This document shows positions 9,519 through 17,688 of a stretch of 64,000 nucleotides of DNA, piece by piece. This DNA comes from CAWIJJ01 sp963836405 (lineage in GTDB: Bacteria > Acidobacteriota > Terriglobia > Bryobacterales > Bryobacteraceae). Made by a program: the position numbers and the translations under genes. The stretch's first letter is position 1, and each line of letters opens with the position of its first letter. The stretch covers positions 186,001 to 250,000 of the forward strand of contig CAWIJL010000010.1 of assembly GCA_963836405.1 (NCBI GenBank), read 5' to 3'. Under the pieces are notes generated by a model. That model did not search any database. It was not told the DNA's origin and saw only the letters and a list, made by a program, of their open reading frames with translations.

Positions 9519-10916
9519 ATGCCCAAAACGAAAACCCTCGCCGCCCTCCCCTTCCTTTTCGCCGCCGCCCTCGCCGCACCTGCGTGGGGAGGCGATTACA
9601 CGGCGCTCGACAAATACGTCGCCGCCCCGGACCCCTCCTTCCGCTACACCGAGGTCCGCACCGTCAGCCTGCCCGGCCTCACCGCCTATCAACTCGACAT
9701 GGTTTCCCAAACTTGGCTCACCACCGCCGAAGTGGATAAACCCGAATGGCGCCACTGGGTCACCATCTTCAAGCCCGACCAGATCGCCACGTCCACCGCC
9801 GTGCTCTTCATCAACGGCGGCAGTAACTCCGCAACCCCGCCCTCGCCCGATACCCTCATGCAGCTCGTCGCCCTGAACACCGGCGCCGTCGTGGTGGACC
9901 TCGGCCAGGTGCCCAATCAGCCCCTGAAGTTCGCCGGCGAAACCCGCACCCGTTCCGAAGACGCCATCATCGCTTATACCTGGGACCGGTTCCTCCGCAC
10001 CGGTGTCGAGAACTGGCCCGCCCGCCTGCCCATGACCAAAGCCGCCGTTCGCGCCATGGACGCCGCCACCGAATTCCTTGCCAAACTGCCCGGCGGCGGC
10101 ATCACCATCAAAAACTTCATCGTCGCCGGAGGTTCCAAACGCGGCTGGACCGCCTGGTCCGCCGCCGCCGTCGACCCGCGCGTCGTCGCCGTCGCCCCCA
10201 TCGTCATCGACACCCTCAATGTCGCCGAAGTGTTTCTCCACCAGTACGCCGCCCTCGGCTACTGGGCGCCCGCCGTTCAGGACTACGTCGACATGGGCAT
10301 CATGAACTGGTTCGGTACCCCCCAGATGGATGCCCTCCTCGAAATCGAGGACCCCTACCGCAATCGCGCCCGCCTCGCCATGCCCACCTATGCCCTCTGC
10401 TCCACCGGCGACCAGTTCTTTCCCCCCGATTCGCCCCGCTACTACTTCGCCAATATGCCCGGCGAAAAGTACCTCCGCTTCGTCCCCAACACCGACCACG
10501 GCATGACCTCGCTCGAGGCGGCACTCAATGTCATCCAGTGGTTTCGCGCCGTTACCCAGAACTATCCCCGCCCGCGATTCTACTGGACCGCCGCCCGCTC
10601 GTCCGGCGCTCTCACCGTCCGCACCGTCGATACCCCTCTCGAAGTGAATCTCTGGCAGGCCACCAATCCCGCCGCGCGCGATTTCCGCCTCGAAACCATC
10701 GGCGCAGCCTGGACCAAAACTCCCATCCAGGGCGGCCACGGCATCTACACCGCCGTGGTGACCCCGCCCCCCAGCGGCTTCACTGCCTTCTTCCTGGAAC
10801 TGACCTTTCCCGGTCCCACCAGCGACGGCCCTCTCGTGTTCACCACCGAAGTGGTGGTCACCCCGGATATCTACCCCTTCGGCGGCAACGCTCCCGTGCG
10901 GAGACGCGGCTTCTGA
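9519..10916 (+). CDS. PhoPQ-activated pathogenicity-related (PqaA-type) protein
   Basis: 465 aa with a signal peptide (MPKTKTLAALPFLFAAALAAPAWG). The body matches the PhoPQ_related alpha/beta-hydrolase-like family: YTALDKYVAAPDPSF at the start, an AVLFINGGSN segment, then VAGGSKRGWTAW with a nucleophile-elbow-like serine at about residue 206, and VPNTDHGM, a possible acid/His region. The family was named from the Salmonella PhoP/PhoQ-activated gene pqaA; biochemical activity is not established here. GGAGAA about 12 bases upstream supports the ATG at 9519. The protein is likely periplasmic or secreted. Confidence 0.88.
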   Translation: MPKTKTLAALPFLFAAALAAPAWGGDYTALDKYVAAPDPSFRYTEVRTVSLPGLTAYQLDMVSQTWLTTAEVDKPEWRHWVTIFKPDQIATSTAVLFINGGSNSATPPSPDTLMQLVALNTGAVVVDLGQVPNQPLKFAGETRTRSEDAIIAYTWDRFLRTGVENWPARLPMTKAAVRAMDAATEFLAKLPGGGITIKNFIVAGGSKRGWTAWSAAAVDPRVVAVAPIVIDTLNVAEVFLHQYAALGYWAPAVQDYVDMGIMNWFGTPQMDALLEIEDPYRNRARLAMPTYALCSTGDQFFPPDSPRYYFANMPGEKYLRFVPNTDHGMTSLEAALNVIQWFRAVTQNYPRPRFYWTAARSSGALTVRTVDTPLEVNLWQATNPAARDFRLETIGAAWTKTPIQGGHGIYTAVVTPPPSGFTAFFLELTFPGPTSDGPLVFTTEVVVTPDIYPFGGNAPVRRRGF

Positions 10917-10961
10917 GGCGGCAACCGCTACAAAACAACCTCGCGGAGCGGCCGGCCACGA

Positions 10962-10967
10962 TATAAT
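10962..10967 (+). promoter_or_regulatory. -10 box (TATAAT) for the hydroxyacid dehydrogenase gene
   Basis: A perfect TATAAT lies nine bases before the ATG at 10977, so transcription would start almost at the start codon. No convincing -35 box is seen. No Shine-Dalgarno sequence lies between the box and the ATG, which fits a leaderless or very short-leader mRNA. Confidence 0.5.
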
Positions 10968-10976
10968 GCCTTCTCT

Positions 10977-11873
10977 ATGGCAAACTTAGGCTTCCTGGGC
11001 CTCGGCCTCATGGGCTATCCCATGGCCCGAAATCTCATTCGTGCCGGACACCGCGTTGCGCTCTGGTCTCACACTCCCGAAAAAGCCCGCCGGCTCGCGT
11101 CCGAAGAGAACGGCCTGTTCTGCGAGACGCCCGAACAGGTCGCCGCCCAGTCCGACTGCACCTTCCTGTGCCTCGGCGATACCGCCATGGTGACTGGCGC
11201 CATCCTGGGACCCAACGGCGCTATCGCCGGCGCACGCCCCGGATCCGTCATCGTCGATGCCAGCACCATCAGCCCCACCGAAAGCCGCCGGATCGGCGAC
11301 GCGCTGAAGGCCAAGGGCGTTGAATTTCTCGACGCACCCTGCACCGGCTCTACCCCCGGCGCCCAGGGTGGCACCCTGACCTTCATGATCGGCGGCGACC
11401 GCGCCGTCTTCGAACGCGTTAAACCCTGGATCGAGCCCATGGGAAAACGCCTCTTCTATTGCGGCGCCGCCGGTCTCGGCCTCCAGGCCAAGCTCAGCCA
11501 AAACCTGATTCTTTCCAACATCCTCATGGCGTTCAACGAAGGCATGGTCCTCGCCGCCAAGGGAGGCGTGGACCCCAACCTCATGCTCGAAGTGCTCGAT
11601 GCCAGCGCCGCCAAGTCGGGCCTCATCTCCTATAAGGCCCCCTTCGTGCTGCGCCGCGACTTCACCGCCAACTTCTCCGTCAAATGGATGGATAAGGACA
11701 TCGGCCTCATGCTCGATTCCGGAAAAGAACTAGGCGTCCCCCTACTTTTGACCAGTTTGACCCGCCAGCTCTTCCAGGCCACTATCGCCTCCGGTTTTGG
11801 CGAGGAAGATATGTGCTCTACAATCAAGACGTTAGAGAAGTTGGCGGGCGTGACGGTCGATTCCGCACAATAA
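10977..11873 (+). CDS. NAD(P)-dependent beta-hydroxyacid dehydrogenase (3-hydroxyisobutyrate dehydrogenase family)
   Basis: 298 aa, the usual family length. The Rossmann motif is LGFLGLGLMGYPMARNL at residues 3-19. The substrate-binding signature is DAPCTGSTPGAQGGTLTFM, and the catalytic lysine sits in GLGLQAKLSQN (~171). The family reduces or oxidises 3-hydroxyacids such as 3-hydroxyisobutyrate, tartronate semialdehyde or succinic semialdehyde; which one cannot be read from the sequence. Cytosolic. It stands alone between the PqaA-like gene and dxr. Confidence 0.9.
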   Translation: MANLGFLGLGLMGYPMARNLIRAGHRVALWSHTPEKARRLASEENGLFCETPEQVAAQSDCTFLCLGDTAMVTGAILGPNGAIAGARPGSVIVDASTISPTESRRIGDALKAKGVEFLDAPCTGSTPGAQGGTLTFMIGGDRAVFERVKPWIEPMGKRLFYCGAAGLGLQAKLSQNLILSNILMAFNEGMVLAAKGGVDPNLMLEVLDASAAKSGLISYKAPFVLRRDFTANFSVKWMDKDIGLMLDSGKELGVPLLLTSLTRQLFQATIASGFGEEDMCSTIKTLEKLAGVTVDSAQ

Positions 11874-11962
11874 TATACAGATTTTTGTTGATTCTGAAAA
11901 CGGAATCTACTAATATTGGAATCAAGCCGGGGAGGCAACTCCCACCAAAGCGAGACTAACCT

Positions 11963-12018
11963 CTAAAAAAAAGACCCCTGAAGCATCCTCCCCGGCGCCC
12001 GAAAGGGTTAGGGTCTTT
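11963..12018 (-). terminator. Intrinsic terminator on the minus strand with no matching gene
   Basis: On the plus strand AAAGACCC (11970-11977) is the inverse of GGGTCTTT (12011-12018), with further pairing potential inside. Read on the minus strand, the stem is followed by a run of eight T (11970 to 11963), a textbook Rho-independent terminator. No minus-strand gene lies upstream of it (12149-16313 are plus-strand genes), so the RNA it would end is unidentified. A small GCAA-tetraloop hairpin (stem GGGAG/CTCCC) lies beside it near 11931-11944. Confidence 0.5.
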
Positions 12019-12111
12019 AAACCAAAAAGAAGAAAAAACGGCAGCGCGCCACCCACGATGCCCCTTCCGGATTTGCCCCCCACTCGACAGAAATCGGTGC
12101 CATACGCATGA

Positions 12112-12117
12112 TATGAT
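12112..12117 (+). promoter_or_regulatory. -10 box (TATGAT) upstream of dxr
   Basis: TATGAT at 12112-12117 matches the extended -10 pattern and overlaps the first in-frame ATG of the dxr frame. Transcripts starting from it would lack that ATG, which supports the ATG at 12149 as the true start. Confidence 0.35.
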
Positions 12118-12148
12118 GGCAGATGCTTCGGCTTGTCGACGTGACCTG

Positions 12149-13342
12149 ATGCGTACCCTAACCATCCTCGGCGCAACCGGATCGATCGGCACCAGCACTT
12201 TGGACGTCGTCCGGCAAAACCGCCACTCTTATCGGGTGTATGCCCTAGCTGCCGGGCGGAATACCGACCTGCTCGCTTCGCAGATTCGGGAGTTCCGGCC
12301 TGCCGTCGCGGTTGTGGCAACTTCTGATGGCGCGGCCCGTCTATATAAAAGACTGGAGCAGGATGCTTTTCCCAAGCCGGATTGGCCCGAACTGCTCCAT
12401 GGCGAGGCTGCCCTTACTCAGATCGCCACGGCCCCCGAAGTCGATACTGTCATTTCCGCGATTGTCGGCGTTACAGGATTGGAAGCGACTTATGCAGCCG
12501 CCTGCTCCGGTAAAAGGATCGGGCTGGCCAATAAAGAAGTATTGGTTTCCGGCGGTCCCCTGGTCATGGATGCAGTGCGCCGCCACGGAGCGGAATTGTT
12601 ACCGGTAGACAGCGAACACAACGGCGCCCACCAGTGCCTGCGCGCGGGGAACCGCGAACAGGTCGCCCGCCTCATCCTCACCGCTTCCGGCGGCCCCTTC
12701 CGCAATACCCCCCGGGAGCAACTCGCGAATGTAACACCCGAGCAGGCGCTCAATCATCCAACATGGAGGATGGGCAACCGGATCACTGTGGATTGCGCCA
12801 CGCTCATGAACAAAGGTTTCGAAGTCATCGAGGCCTGCTGGCTGTTCGGCTTCACCCCCTCCCAGGTGGATGTGGTGATTCACCCGCAGTCCAACGTTCA
12901 TGCCATGATTGAGTACAGTGATGGCAGCGTGCTTGCCCAAGTCTGTGCGACGGATATGCGCATGCCGATCCAGTACGCGCTGACCTACCCGGACCGCTGT
13001 GAAGCGCCCGTGCCCAAAATCGACTGGTCCGCAGCCCGGAAGTGGGAATTCCTGCCTCCGGATTTCGAAAGGTTCCCGCTCCTCAAACTTGCTTACGAAT
13101 GCCAGGAAGCCGGCGGTTCGGCCACCTGCGTTCTCAATGCGGCGGATGAGATCGCCGTCGACGCTTTCCTGGCCGGAAGAATTTCTTTTCCCGCCATCTA
13201 CGAAATTGTATCGGAGACGCTGGCCCGGATGCCGGCGAAGCAGCCGCACACGATTGCGGAAATCCTGGCCATCGACCGGGAAGCCCGCGCCGTTGCCGGG
13301 GATCTCGCGGCTGCCCGCACTCACGGCGCCGTCACCGCGTAA
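12149..13342 (+). CDS. dxr: 1-deoxy-D-xylulose 5-phosphate reductoisomerase
   Basis: 397 aa (E. coli Dxr is 398). It catalyses the NADPH-dependent conversion of DXP to MEP, the second step of the MEP isoprenoid pathway. The NADPH site TILGATGSIGTSTLDVV lies at residues 5-21, ANKEVLVSGG at ~128-137, and the catalytic metal ligands are in VDSEHN (D154, E156). The flexible-loop segment reads LTASGGPFR and the second metal/substrate region MNKGFEVIEA. After SEHN the usual AIFQ is GAHQ, an odd but not inactivating change. I chose the ATG at 12149 because the first ATG at 12113 sits inside the -10 box. The next gene (rseP type) starts 6 bases after its stop, so the two form an operon. Confidence 0.95.
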   Translation: MRTLTILGATGSIGTSTLDVVRQNRHSYRVYALAAGRNTDLLASQIREFRPAVAVVATSDGAARLYKRLEQDAFPKPDWPELLHGEAALTQIATAPEVDTVISAIVGVTGLEATYAAACSGKRIGLANKEVLVSGGPLVMDAVRRHGAELLPVDSEHNGAHQCLRAGNREQVARLILTASGGPFRNTPREQLANVTPEQALNHPTWRMGNRITVDCATLMNKGFEVIEACWLFGFTPSQVDVVIHPQSNVHAMIEYSDGSVLAQVCATDMRMPIQYALTYPDRCEAPVPKIDWSAARKWEFLPPDFERFPLLKLAYECQEAGGSATCVLNAADEIAVDAFLAGRISFPAIYEIVSETLARMPAKQPHTIAEILAIDREARAVAGDLAAARTHGAVTA

Positions 13343-13348
13343 ATTAAC

Positions 13349-14677
13349 ATGATCGGTTTTCTTGAAGACGTACTCTGGCTGCTGGTGTTGATCGGGGTGA
13401 TGATCAACATCCATGAGTTGGGCCACTTCTGGGCAGCTCGCTATTTCAACGTCAAGGTGGAAGCGTTCAGCTTCGGCTTCGGCACCCGCCTCTTCGGCTT
13501 TCGCCGCGGTGAGACGGACTATCGATTTTCCCTCATCCCGTTCGGCGGCTACGTGAAGATGGCCGGTGAGCAGGCTACCGACGACAACCTGGACGACCCC
13601 CGCAGTTTCATGGCGAAAGCGCGCTGGCAGCGGCTCATCATCGCCTTCGCCGGGCCCTTCATGAATATCGTGCTTGCCGTCGGACTGCTCACCGGGCTTT
13701 ACATGGTCAAGTTCCAGAAGATCGCCGACTCCGACAAGGAAGCCGTGATCGGCCATGTCATGCCCGATTCCCCCGCCGCCAAAGCCGGTATTCAGGATGG
13801 CGACCGCATCGTGGCCCTCGACGGCCGGCCGGACCCCACCTGGGAAGACGTCAACCTCAAGGAAGTCGTCAGCGCCTATCGTCCCATGTCGCTCACCATC
13901 GAGCGCAACGGCCGCCGCTTCAATACCACCGTCACCCCCACCCTCAGTGAACGCCTCGGTGTCGGGTTTGCCGGCTGGGATGAGCGCGGCCAGATCCAGC
14001 TCGGCCTCGTCGAGCCGGGCTTTCCCGCCGAAAGAGCCGGCCTCAAAAAAGGCGACCTCCTCGTCGCCGTCAATGGCCAGCCCATGCACTCCCAGATCAA
14101 GTTTCAGGAAATCACCAAGAACAGCAACGGCAAGCCCATCGAGATCGATTTCGAACGCGACGGCGAGTTGAAACACGTCACCGTGGCGCCGGTCTATACC
14201 AAGAGCGATGGAAGCTCGCGCTGGATGGTCGGCGTCGTGCCGCAGCAGAAGCTCAACCTCATCACCACCCGCCTCTCCCTGCCCGACGCGTTCAATGAGT
14301 CGCTCCGCCAGAATGCCAAGGGCGCCTCCCTCATCGTTCAATTCCTGAAAGGCGTGGTGCAGCGGCGCATGTCCGCCAAGAACATCACCGGCCCCATCGG
14401 CATCGCCCAGATCTCGCGCGAGGCCGCCCACGAAGGGCCTTCGGCGTTCCTCATCCTGATGTCCATGGTCAGCCTGAACCTCGCCATCTTCAACCTGCTG
14501 CCCATTCCCATCCTCGATGGCGGCGTCATCATGCTCCTCCTGGTCGAGATGATCATGCAGCGCGATCTCAGCCTCAACGTCAAGGAAGCGGTCTTCAAGG
14601 TGGGCTTCGTCTGCATCATGGTGATCGTGGCGTTCGTGCTTTATAACGACATCTCCAAGATCCTGCCGGCCGGGTAA
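13349..14677 (+). CDS. rseP: Site-2 intramembrane zinc metalloprotease (RseP/MmpA family)
   Basis: 442 aa. The zinc motif HELGH is at residues 22-26 in the first membrane helix, and the third ligand is in NLLPIPILDGG (D390). Two PDZ domains lie between (PDSPAAKAGIQDGDRIVALDG and EPGFPAERAGLKKGDLLVAVNG), as in RseP. It cleaves transmembrane segments of anti-sigma factors or signal-peptide remnants in the inner membrane. It follows dxr by 6 bases, an arrangement (dxr, then rseP) that is common in bacteria. The substrate is not encoded nearby. Confidence 0.95.
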   Translation: MIGFLEDVLWLLVLIGVMINIHELGHFWAARYFNVKVEAFSFGFGTRLFGFRRGETDYRFSLIPFGGYVKMAGEQATDDNLDDPRSFMAKARWQRLIIAFAGPFMNIVLAVGLLTGLYMVKFQKIADSDKEAVIGHVMPDSPAAKAGIQDGDRIVALDGRPDPTWEDVNLKEVVSAYRPMSLTIERNGRRFNTTVTPTLSERLGVGFAGWDERGQIQLGLVEPGFPAERAGLKKGDLLVAVNGQPMHSQIKFQEITKNSNGKPIEIDFERDGELKHVTVAPVYTKSDGSSRWMVGVVPQQKLNLITTRLSLPDAFNESLRQNAKGASLIVQFLKGVVQRRMSAKNITGPIGIAQISREAAHEGPSAFLILMSMVSLNLAIFNLLPIPILDGGVIMLLLVEMIMQRDLSLNVKEAVFKVGFVCIMVIVAFVLYNDISKILPAG

Positions 14678-14720
14678 TCCCGGCCGCGCCTGAATCTTCA
14701 GGCGTGCCGGAATCATCTGG

Positions 14721-14726
14721 TAATCT
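14721..14726 (+). promoter_or_regulatory. Extended -10 box (TGG-TAATCT) for bshC
   Basis: TAATCT preceded by TGG ends nine bases before the bshC ATG, again leaving practically no leader. No clear -35 box. Confidence 0.3.
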
Positions 14727-14735
14727 GTTCCCAGC

Positions 14736-16313
14736 ATGCAAGCGACCTGCGTCCGCCAGACCGAACTGCCCAACACCTCCTCGTTGTTCGCGGACGTCCT
14801 GTACCACCCGGATCGCACGTCGGCCTTTTATTCTCATCCGCTTCGCGACCTGGCTGCGTACCAGGCCGCGGCCCGCTCCATCGATCTTGCGCCCGAGCGC
14901 CGCGCTCGTCTCGTCGAAACGCTAGCCGCCCACAACCCCGCCGGTCCCGCCCTTCGCCTCCTCGCTGTGCCCGGTACTGTGGCCGTCGTCACCGGACAGC
15001 AGGTTGGGCTGTTTTCCGGACCTTGTTACACCATTTACAAGGCCCTCCACGCCGTCAAACTCTCCCGCTGGCTCTCGGAAAACGGCATCCCCGCCGTTCC
15101 GGTCTTCTGGCTGGCCACCGAAGATCACGATTTCGCCGAAGTCAATCACGCCTGGGTCTTCGATTCCGCCCAGCAGCCCCGAAAATTAGAAATGGCCCGT
15201 TCGGCCGGCAACCAGCCGGTCGGCGGCGTCACGCTCTCCGCGCCTCCCGTCAATGAGCTGCGCGCCCTGCTCCACGGCCTGAGCTTCGGAGAGGAAGTGG
15301 CGGACGCGGTGGAGGAAACCTACCGGCCCGGGAGCACTATGGGCAAGGCCTTCGGCGAGCTGCTGCGCCGACTGCTTGGCGAGCACGAAATGCTCCAGCT
15401 CGATCCCATGCTGCCCGAGTTCCGCGACCTCGCCGCTCCCGCGCTCCGCAAGGCCGTCGAACACGCCCCCGAACTCACCGCCTCCGTTCTCGAGCGCAAC
15501 CGCGAGCTCCTCAGCGCCGGCTATCACGCCCAGGTTCACGTCGAAGAGCAGACCTCGTTCGTGTTCCTCCTCGAAAACGGCAAGCGCATTGCGCTGCGCC
15601 GCCACGGCGACGAATACATGGCAAACGGCCGCCGCTTCACCTCGCGCGAACTCATCGACCGCGCCGCCTCCCTCTCCCCCAACGCTCTCCTTCGCCCCGT
15701 GGTGCAGGATTCCATGCTCCCCACGGTCGCCTACATCGGGGGACCCGCCGAAACCGCTTACCTGGCCCAGTCCGAAACGCTCTACCGCGCCATCCTCGGG
15801 CGCATGCCCGTCGCCGTGCCGCGCACCGGGTTCACTATTCTCGACTCCCGCGCCGCCAAGCTGTTCGGCCGCTATTCCCTCCGCCTGGAACAGTTCTACT
15901 CGGGCGAAGCCGCCCTGCGCGAGCACATCGCCGCGCGCCTCGTCCCCCCTGGCGTCAAGACCTCCCTGCGCGCGGCCTCCGAGCGCATCGACGAAACCCT
16001 ACAGGGCTTGCGCCGCAACCTCGCCGGCTTCGACCCCACTCTCGCCGCCGCGCTCGACCATGGCTCGGGCAAGATCCGTTACCAGCTCGAGAAACTGGAA
16101 CGTAAAGCCGGACGCGAAGCCCTGCGCCGCGATGCCCGCGCCTCCGCCGACGCCGCCTACCTCTACAACCAGGTCTTCCCCGAGCGGCATCTTCAGGAGC
16201 GCCTCTATTCCATCCTCCCCTTCCTCGCCCGCCACGGCATGGACCTGATCGATCGCATCCACGACGCCATTCAGCCGGATTGCGTCGATCACCGCCTGCT
16301 CGTCATCGACTGA
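14736..16313 (+). CDS. bshC: Putative cysteine ligase BshC (bacillithiol biosynthesis)
   Basis: 525 aa. BshC adds cysteine to glucosaminyl-malate, the last step of bacillithiol synthesis. Family signatures are VVTGQQVGLFSGPCYTIYKA in the N-terminal third, PVFWLATEDHDFAEVNHAW after it, and ARLVPPGVKTSLRAASER near the C-terminal coiled-coil region. No bshA is in the window. The PIG-L gene at 60768 is secreted and therefore unlikely to be BshB. The gene converges with the L,D-transpeptidase gene with 3 bases between stop codons. Bacillithiol genes are known in several acidobacteria. Confidence 0.92.
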   Translation: MQATCVRQTELPNTSSLFADVLYHPDRTSAFYSHPLRDLAAYQAAARSIDLAPERRARLVETLAAHNPAGPALRLLAVPGTVAVVTGQQVGLFSGPCYTIYKALHAVKLSRWLSENGIPAVPVFWLATEDHDFAEVNHAWVFDSAQQPRKLEMARSAGNQPVGGVTLSAPPVNELRALLHGLSFGEEVADAVEETYRPGSTMGKAFGELLRRLLGEHEMLQLDPMLPEFRDLAAPALRKAVEHAPELTASVLERNRELLSAGYHAQVHVEEQTSFVFLLENGKRIALRRHGDEYMANGRRFTSRELIDRAASLSPNALLRPVVQDSMLPTVAYIGGPAETAYLAQSETLYRAILGRMPVAVPRTGFTILDSRAAKLFGRYSLRLEQFYSGEAALREHIAARLVPPGVKTSLRAASERIDETLQGLRRNLAGFDPTLAAALDHGSGKIRYQLEKLERKAGREALRRDARASADAAYLYNQVFPERHLQERLYSILPFLARHGMDLIDRIHDAIQPDCVDHRLLVID

Positions 16314-16316
16314 GCC

Positions 16317-16853
16317 CTACTGCGGCGTTCCCACCGCCAGCGTCACCACTCCAAAAATCTTCTCCACCTCGGCCGTGCGCTCGCCGTACATCTCCACCGT
16401 GTCTCCCACCGCCACCATCCGGAACAGTTCCTCCACGTCGCGGTTCCGCATCCGGATGCACCCGTGAGAAGCGTTGCGCCCGATCGATGACGGACGGTTG
16501 GTGCCGTGAATCCCGTACCCCTTCTTGCTCAGCCCCAGCCACCGCGTGCCCAATGGATTCGCCTTCCCCGGAGGAACAATCCGGCCCTTCGTATACCAGG
16601 TCGGGTCCGGAATCCGCTGCACGATCGCGAACGCTCCGGTCGGGCTCGGCGTCTTCACCGCCCCCACCGCCGTCTGAAACACCTTCACCACCTGGTCGTC
16701 CTCCATCACCGCCAGCTTGCGGTCCGGAATGCTCACCACGATCCGCCTCGGCCGCCCCGCCAGCCTGTCTTGCGCCATCGCCTCCACCGCCGCCATCAGC
16801 AGCACTCCCGCCACCGCCGCCGCCCGCTTCCACTGCTCTTCCAGCCCGAACAT
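16317..16853 (-). CDS. L,D-transpeptidase (YkuD/ErfK family)
   Basis: 178 aa from the ATG at 16853, which has GGAGGA 9 bases upstream. A signal peptide (AAAVAGVLLMAAVEAMA) is followed by one YkuD domain. The catalytic signature is IHGTNRPSSIG (H116) and SHGCIRM (S129, H130, C132, R134). Such enzymes form 3-3 cross-links in peptidoglycan or attach outer-membrane proteins to it, in the periplasm. The reading frame extends upstream to 16976, but those codons overlap the divergent ABC transporter promoter and lack a ribosome site, so they were excluded. Confidence 0.93.
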   Translation of the reverse strand: MFGLEEQWKRAAAVAGVLLMAAVEAMAQDRLAGRPRRIVVSIPDRKLAVMEDDQVVKVFQTAVGAVKTPSPTGAFAIVQRIPDPTWYTKGRIVPPGKANPLGTRWLGLSKKGYGIHGTNRPSSIGRNASHGCIRMRNRDVEELFRMVAVGDTVEMYGERTAEVEKIFGVVTLAVGTPQ

Positions 16854-16989
16854 TTTCCGCGTCCTCCGTACGCAGAAAAAGAATGCAGCCCCGGAGCCAC
16901 CGCGTAACTCTATGAACTGAATGGAGTTTTCGTCCGACCCTCCTGTGTCACGGCACACACACGTGGACGGCCGCACGCGCGCCGTCCCC

Positions 16990-16995
16990 TACAAT
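16990..16995 (+). promoter_or_regulatory. -10 box (TACAAT) for the ABC transporter operon
   Basis: TACAAT ends nine bases before the ATG at 17005. It sits in the divergent gap with the L,D-transpeptidase gene. Confidence 0.35.
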
Positions 16996-17004
16996 GAAAA
17001 AGAG

Positions 17005-17688
17005 ATGCCCCCACCGCGCCTGGAAATCCTGGGCGTTTCCAAGACCTATCAGAACGGCGGCCAGCCCGTGGACGTGCTCCACGGCGTGTCACTGCGCGCC
17101 GAAGCCGGCACCGTCACCGCGCTCGTCGGCCGTAGCGGCTGCGGTAAAACCACGCTGCTCAATCTCGCCGGAGCCATGGACTTCCCCACCTCCGGCGAAG
17201 TCCGCATCGAGGGCCGCAGCACCGGCAGCCTCTCCGAACAGGAACTCACCATCCTCCGCCGCACGCAAATCGGCTTCGTTTTTCAATTTTTCCAACTGCT
17301 CCCCACGCTCACCGCGCTCGAAAATGTGGAGCTGCCGCTGCTTCTCGCGCGCGCCCCGAACGCCACCGAAACCGCGCGCGACCGCCTCCGCTGGGTCGGC
17401 CTCGAAGACAAAACCGCCAGCTTTCCTTACCAGCTTTCCGGCGGCCAGATGCAGCGCGTCGCCATCGCCCGCGCCCTCGTTCATTCTCCCCGCCTCCTGA
17501 TCGCCGACGAGCCCACCGGCAACCTCGACACCACCAGCGGCGAGCAGGTGCTGTCCCTCATCCGCGAGAGCGCCGACCGGTTCGGCGCCGCCGTCCTCAT
17601 GGCCACTCACAGCGCCGAAGCCGCCGCCATCGCCGACGCCCGCGTCAGCCTCCGCGACGGCCGTATCCTCGCCGTCGAATCGCGATGA
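17005..17688 (+). CDS. ABC transporter ATP-binding protein (LolD/MacB type)
   Basis: 227 aa. Walker A is GRSGCGKTT (42-50), the signature LSGGQ (144-148), and Walker B plus D-loop LLIADEPTGNLD (164-175). The short form with GNLD is typical of LolD, FtsE and MacB ATPases that drive FtsX-type permeases by mechanotransmission. The start at ATG 17005 is chosen because the family begins just before the LEILGVSKTY segment. Its stop overlaps the permease start (ATGA), so the two form one complex at the inner membrane. Confidence 0.93.
   Translation: MPPPRLEILGVSKTYQNGGQPVDVLHGVSLRAEAGTVTALVGRSGCGKTTLLNLAGAMDFPTSGEVRIEGRSTGSLSEQELTILRRTQIGFVFQFFQLLPTLTALENVELPLLLARAPNATETARDRLRWVGLEDKTASFPYQLSGGQMQRVAIARALVHSPRLLIADEPTGNLDTTSGEQVLSLIRESADRFGAAVLMATHSAEAAAIADARVSLRDGRILAVESR

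Noticed and set aside
11915..11960. Possible riboswitch upstream of dxr (GCAA-loop hairpin followed by CCAAAGCGAGAC)
   Set aside because: I could not match it to any riboswitch consensus I know, including the c-di-GMP class; only the hairpin is certain.
12599..14818. 739-codon minus-strand open frame opposite dxr and the rseP-type gene
   Set aside because: The plus strand encodes two certain proteins with full catalytic motifs. The antisense frame is low-complexity and open only because of the high GC content.
16854..16976. 41-codon N-terminal extension of the L,D-transpeptidase
   Set aside because: No ribosome site, would place the signal peptide internally, and overlaps the start region of the divergent ABC operon.
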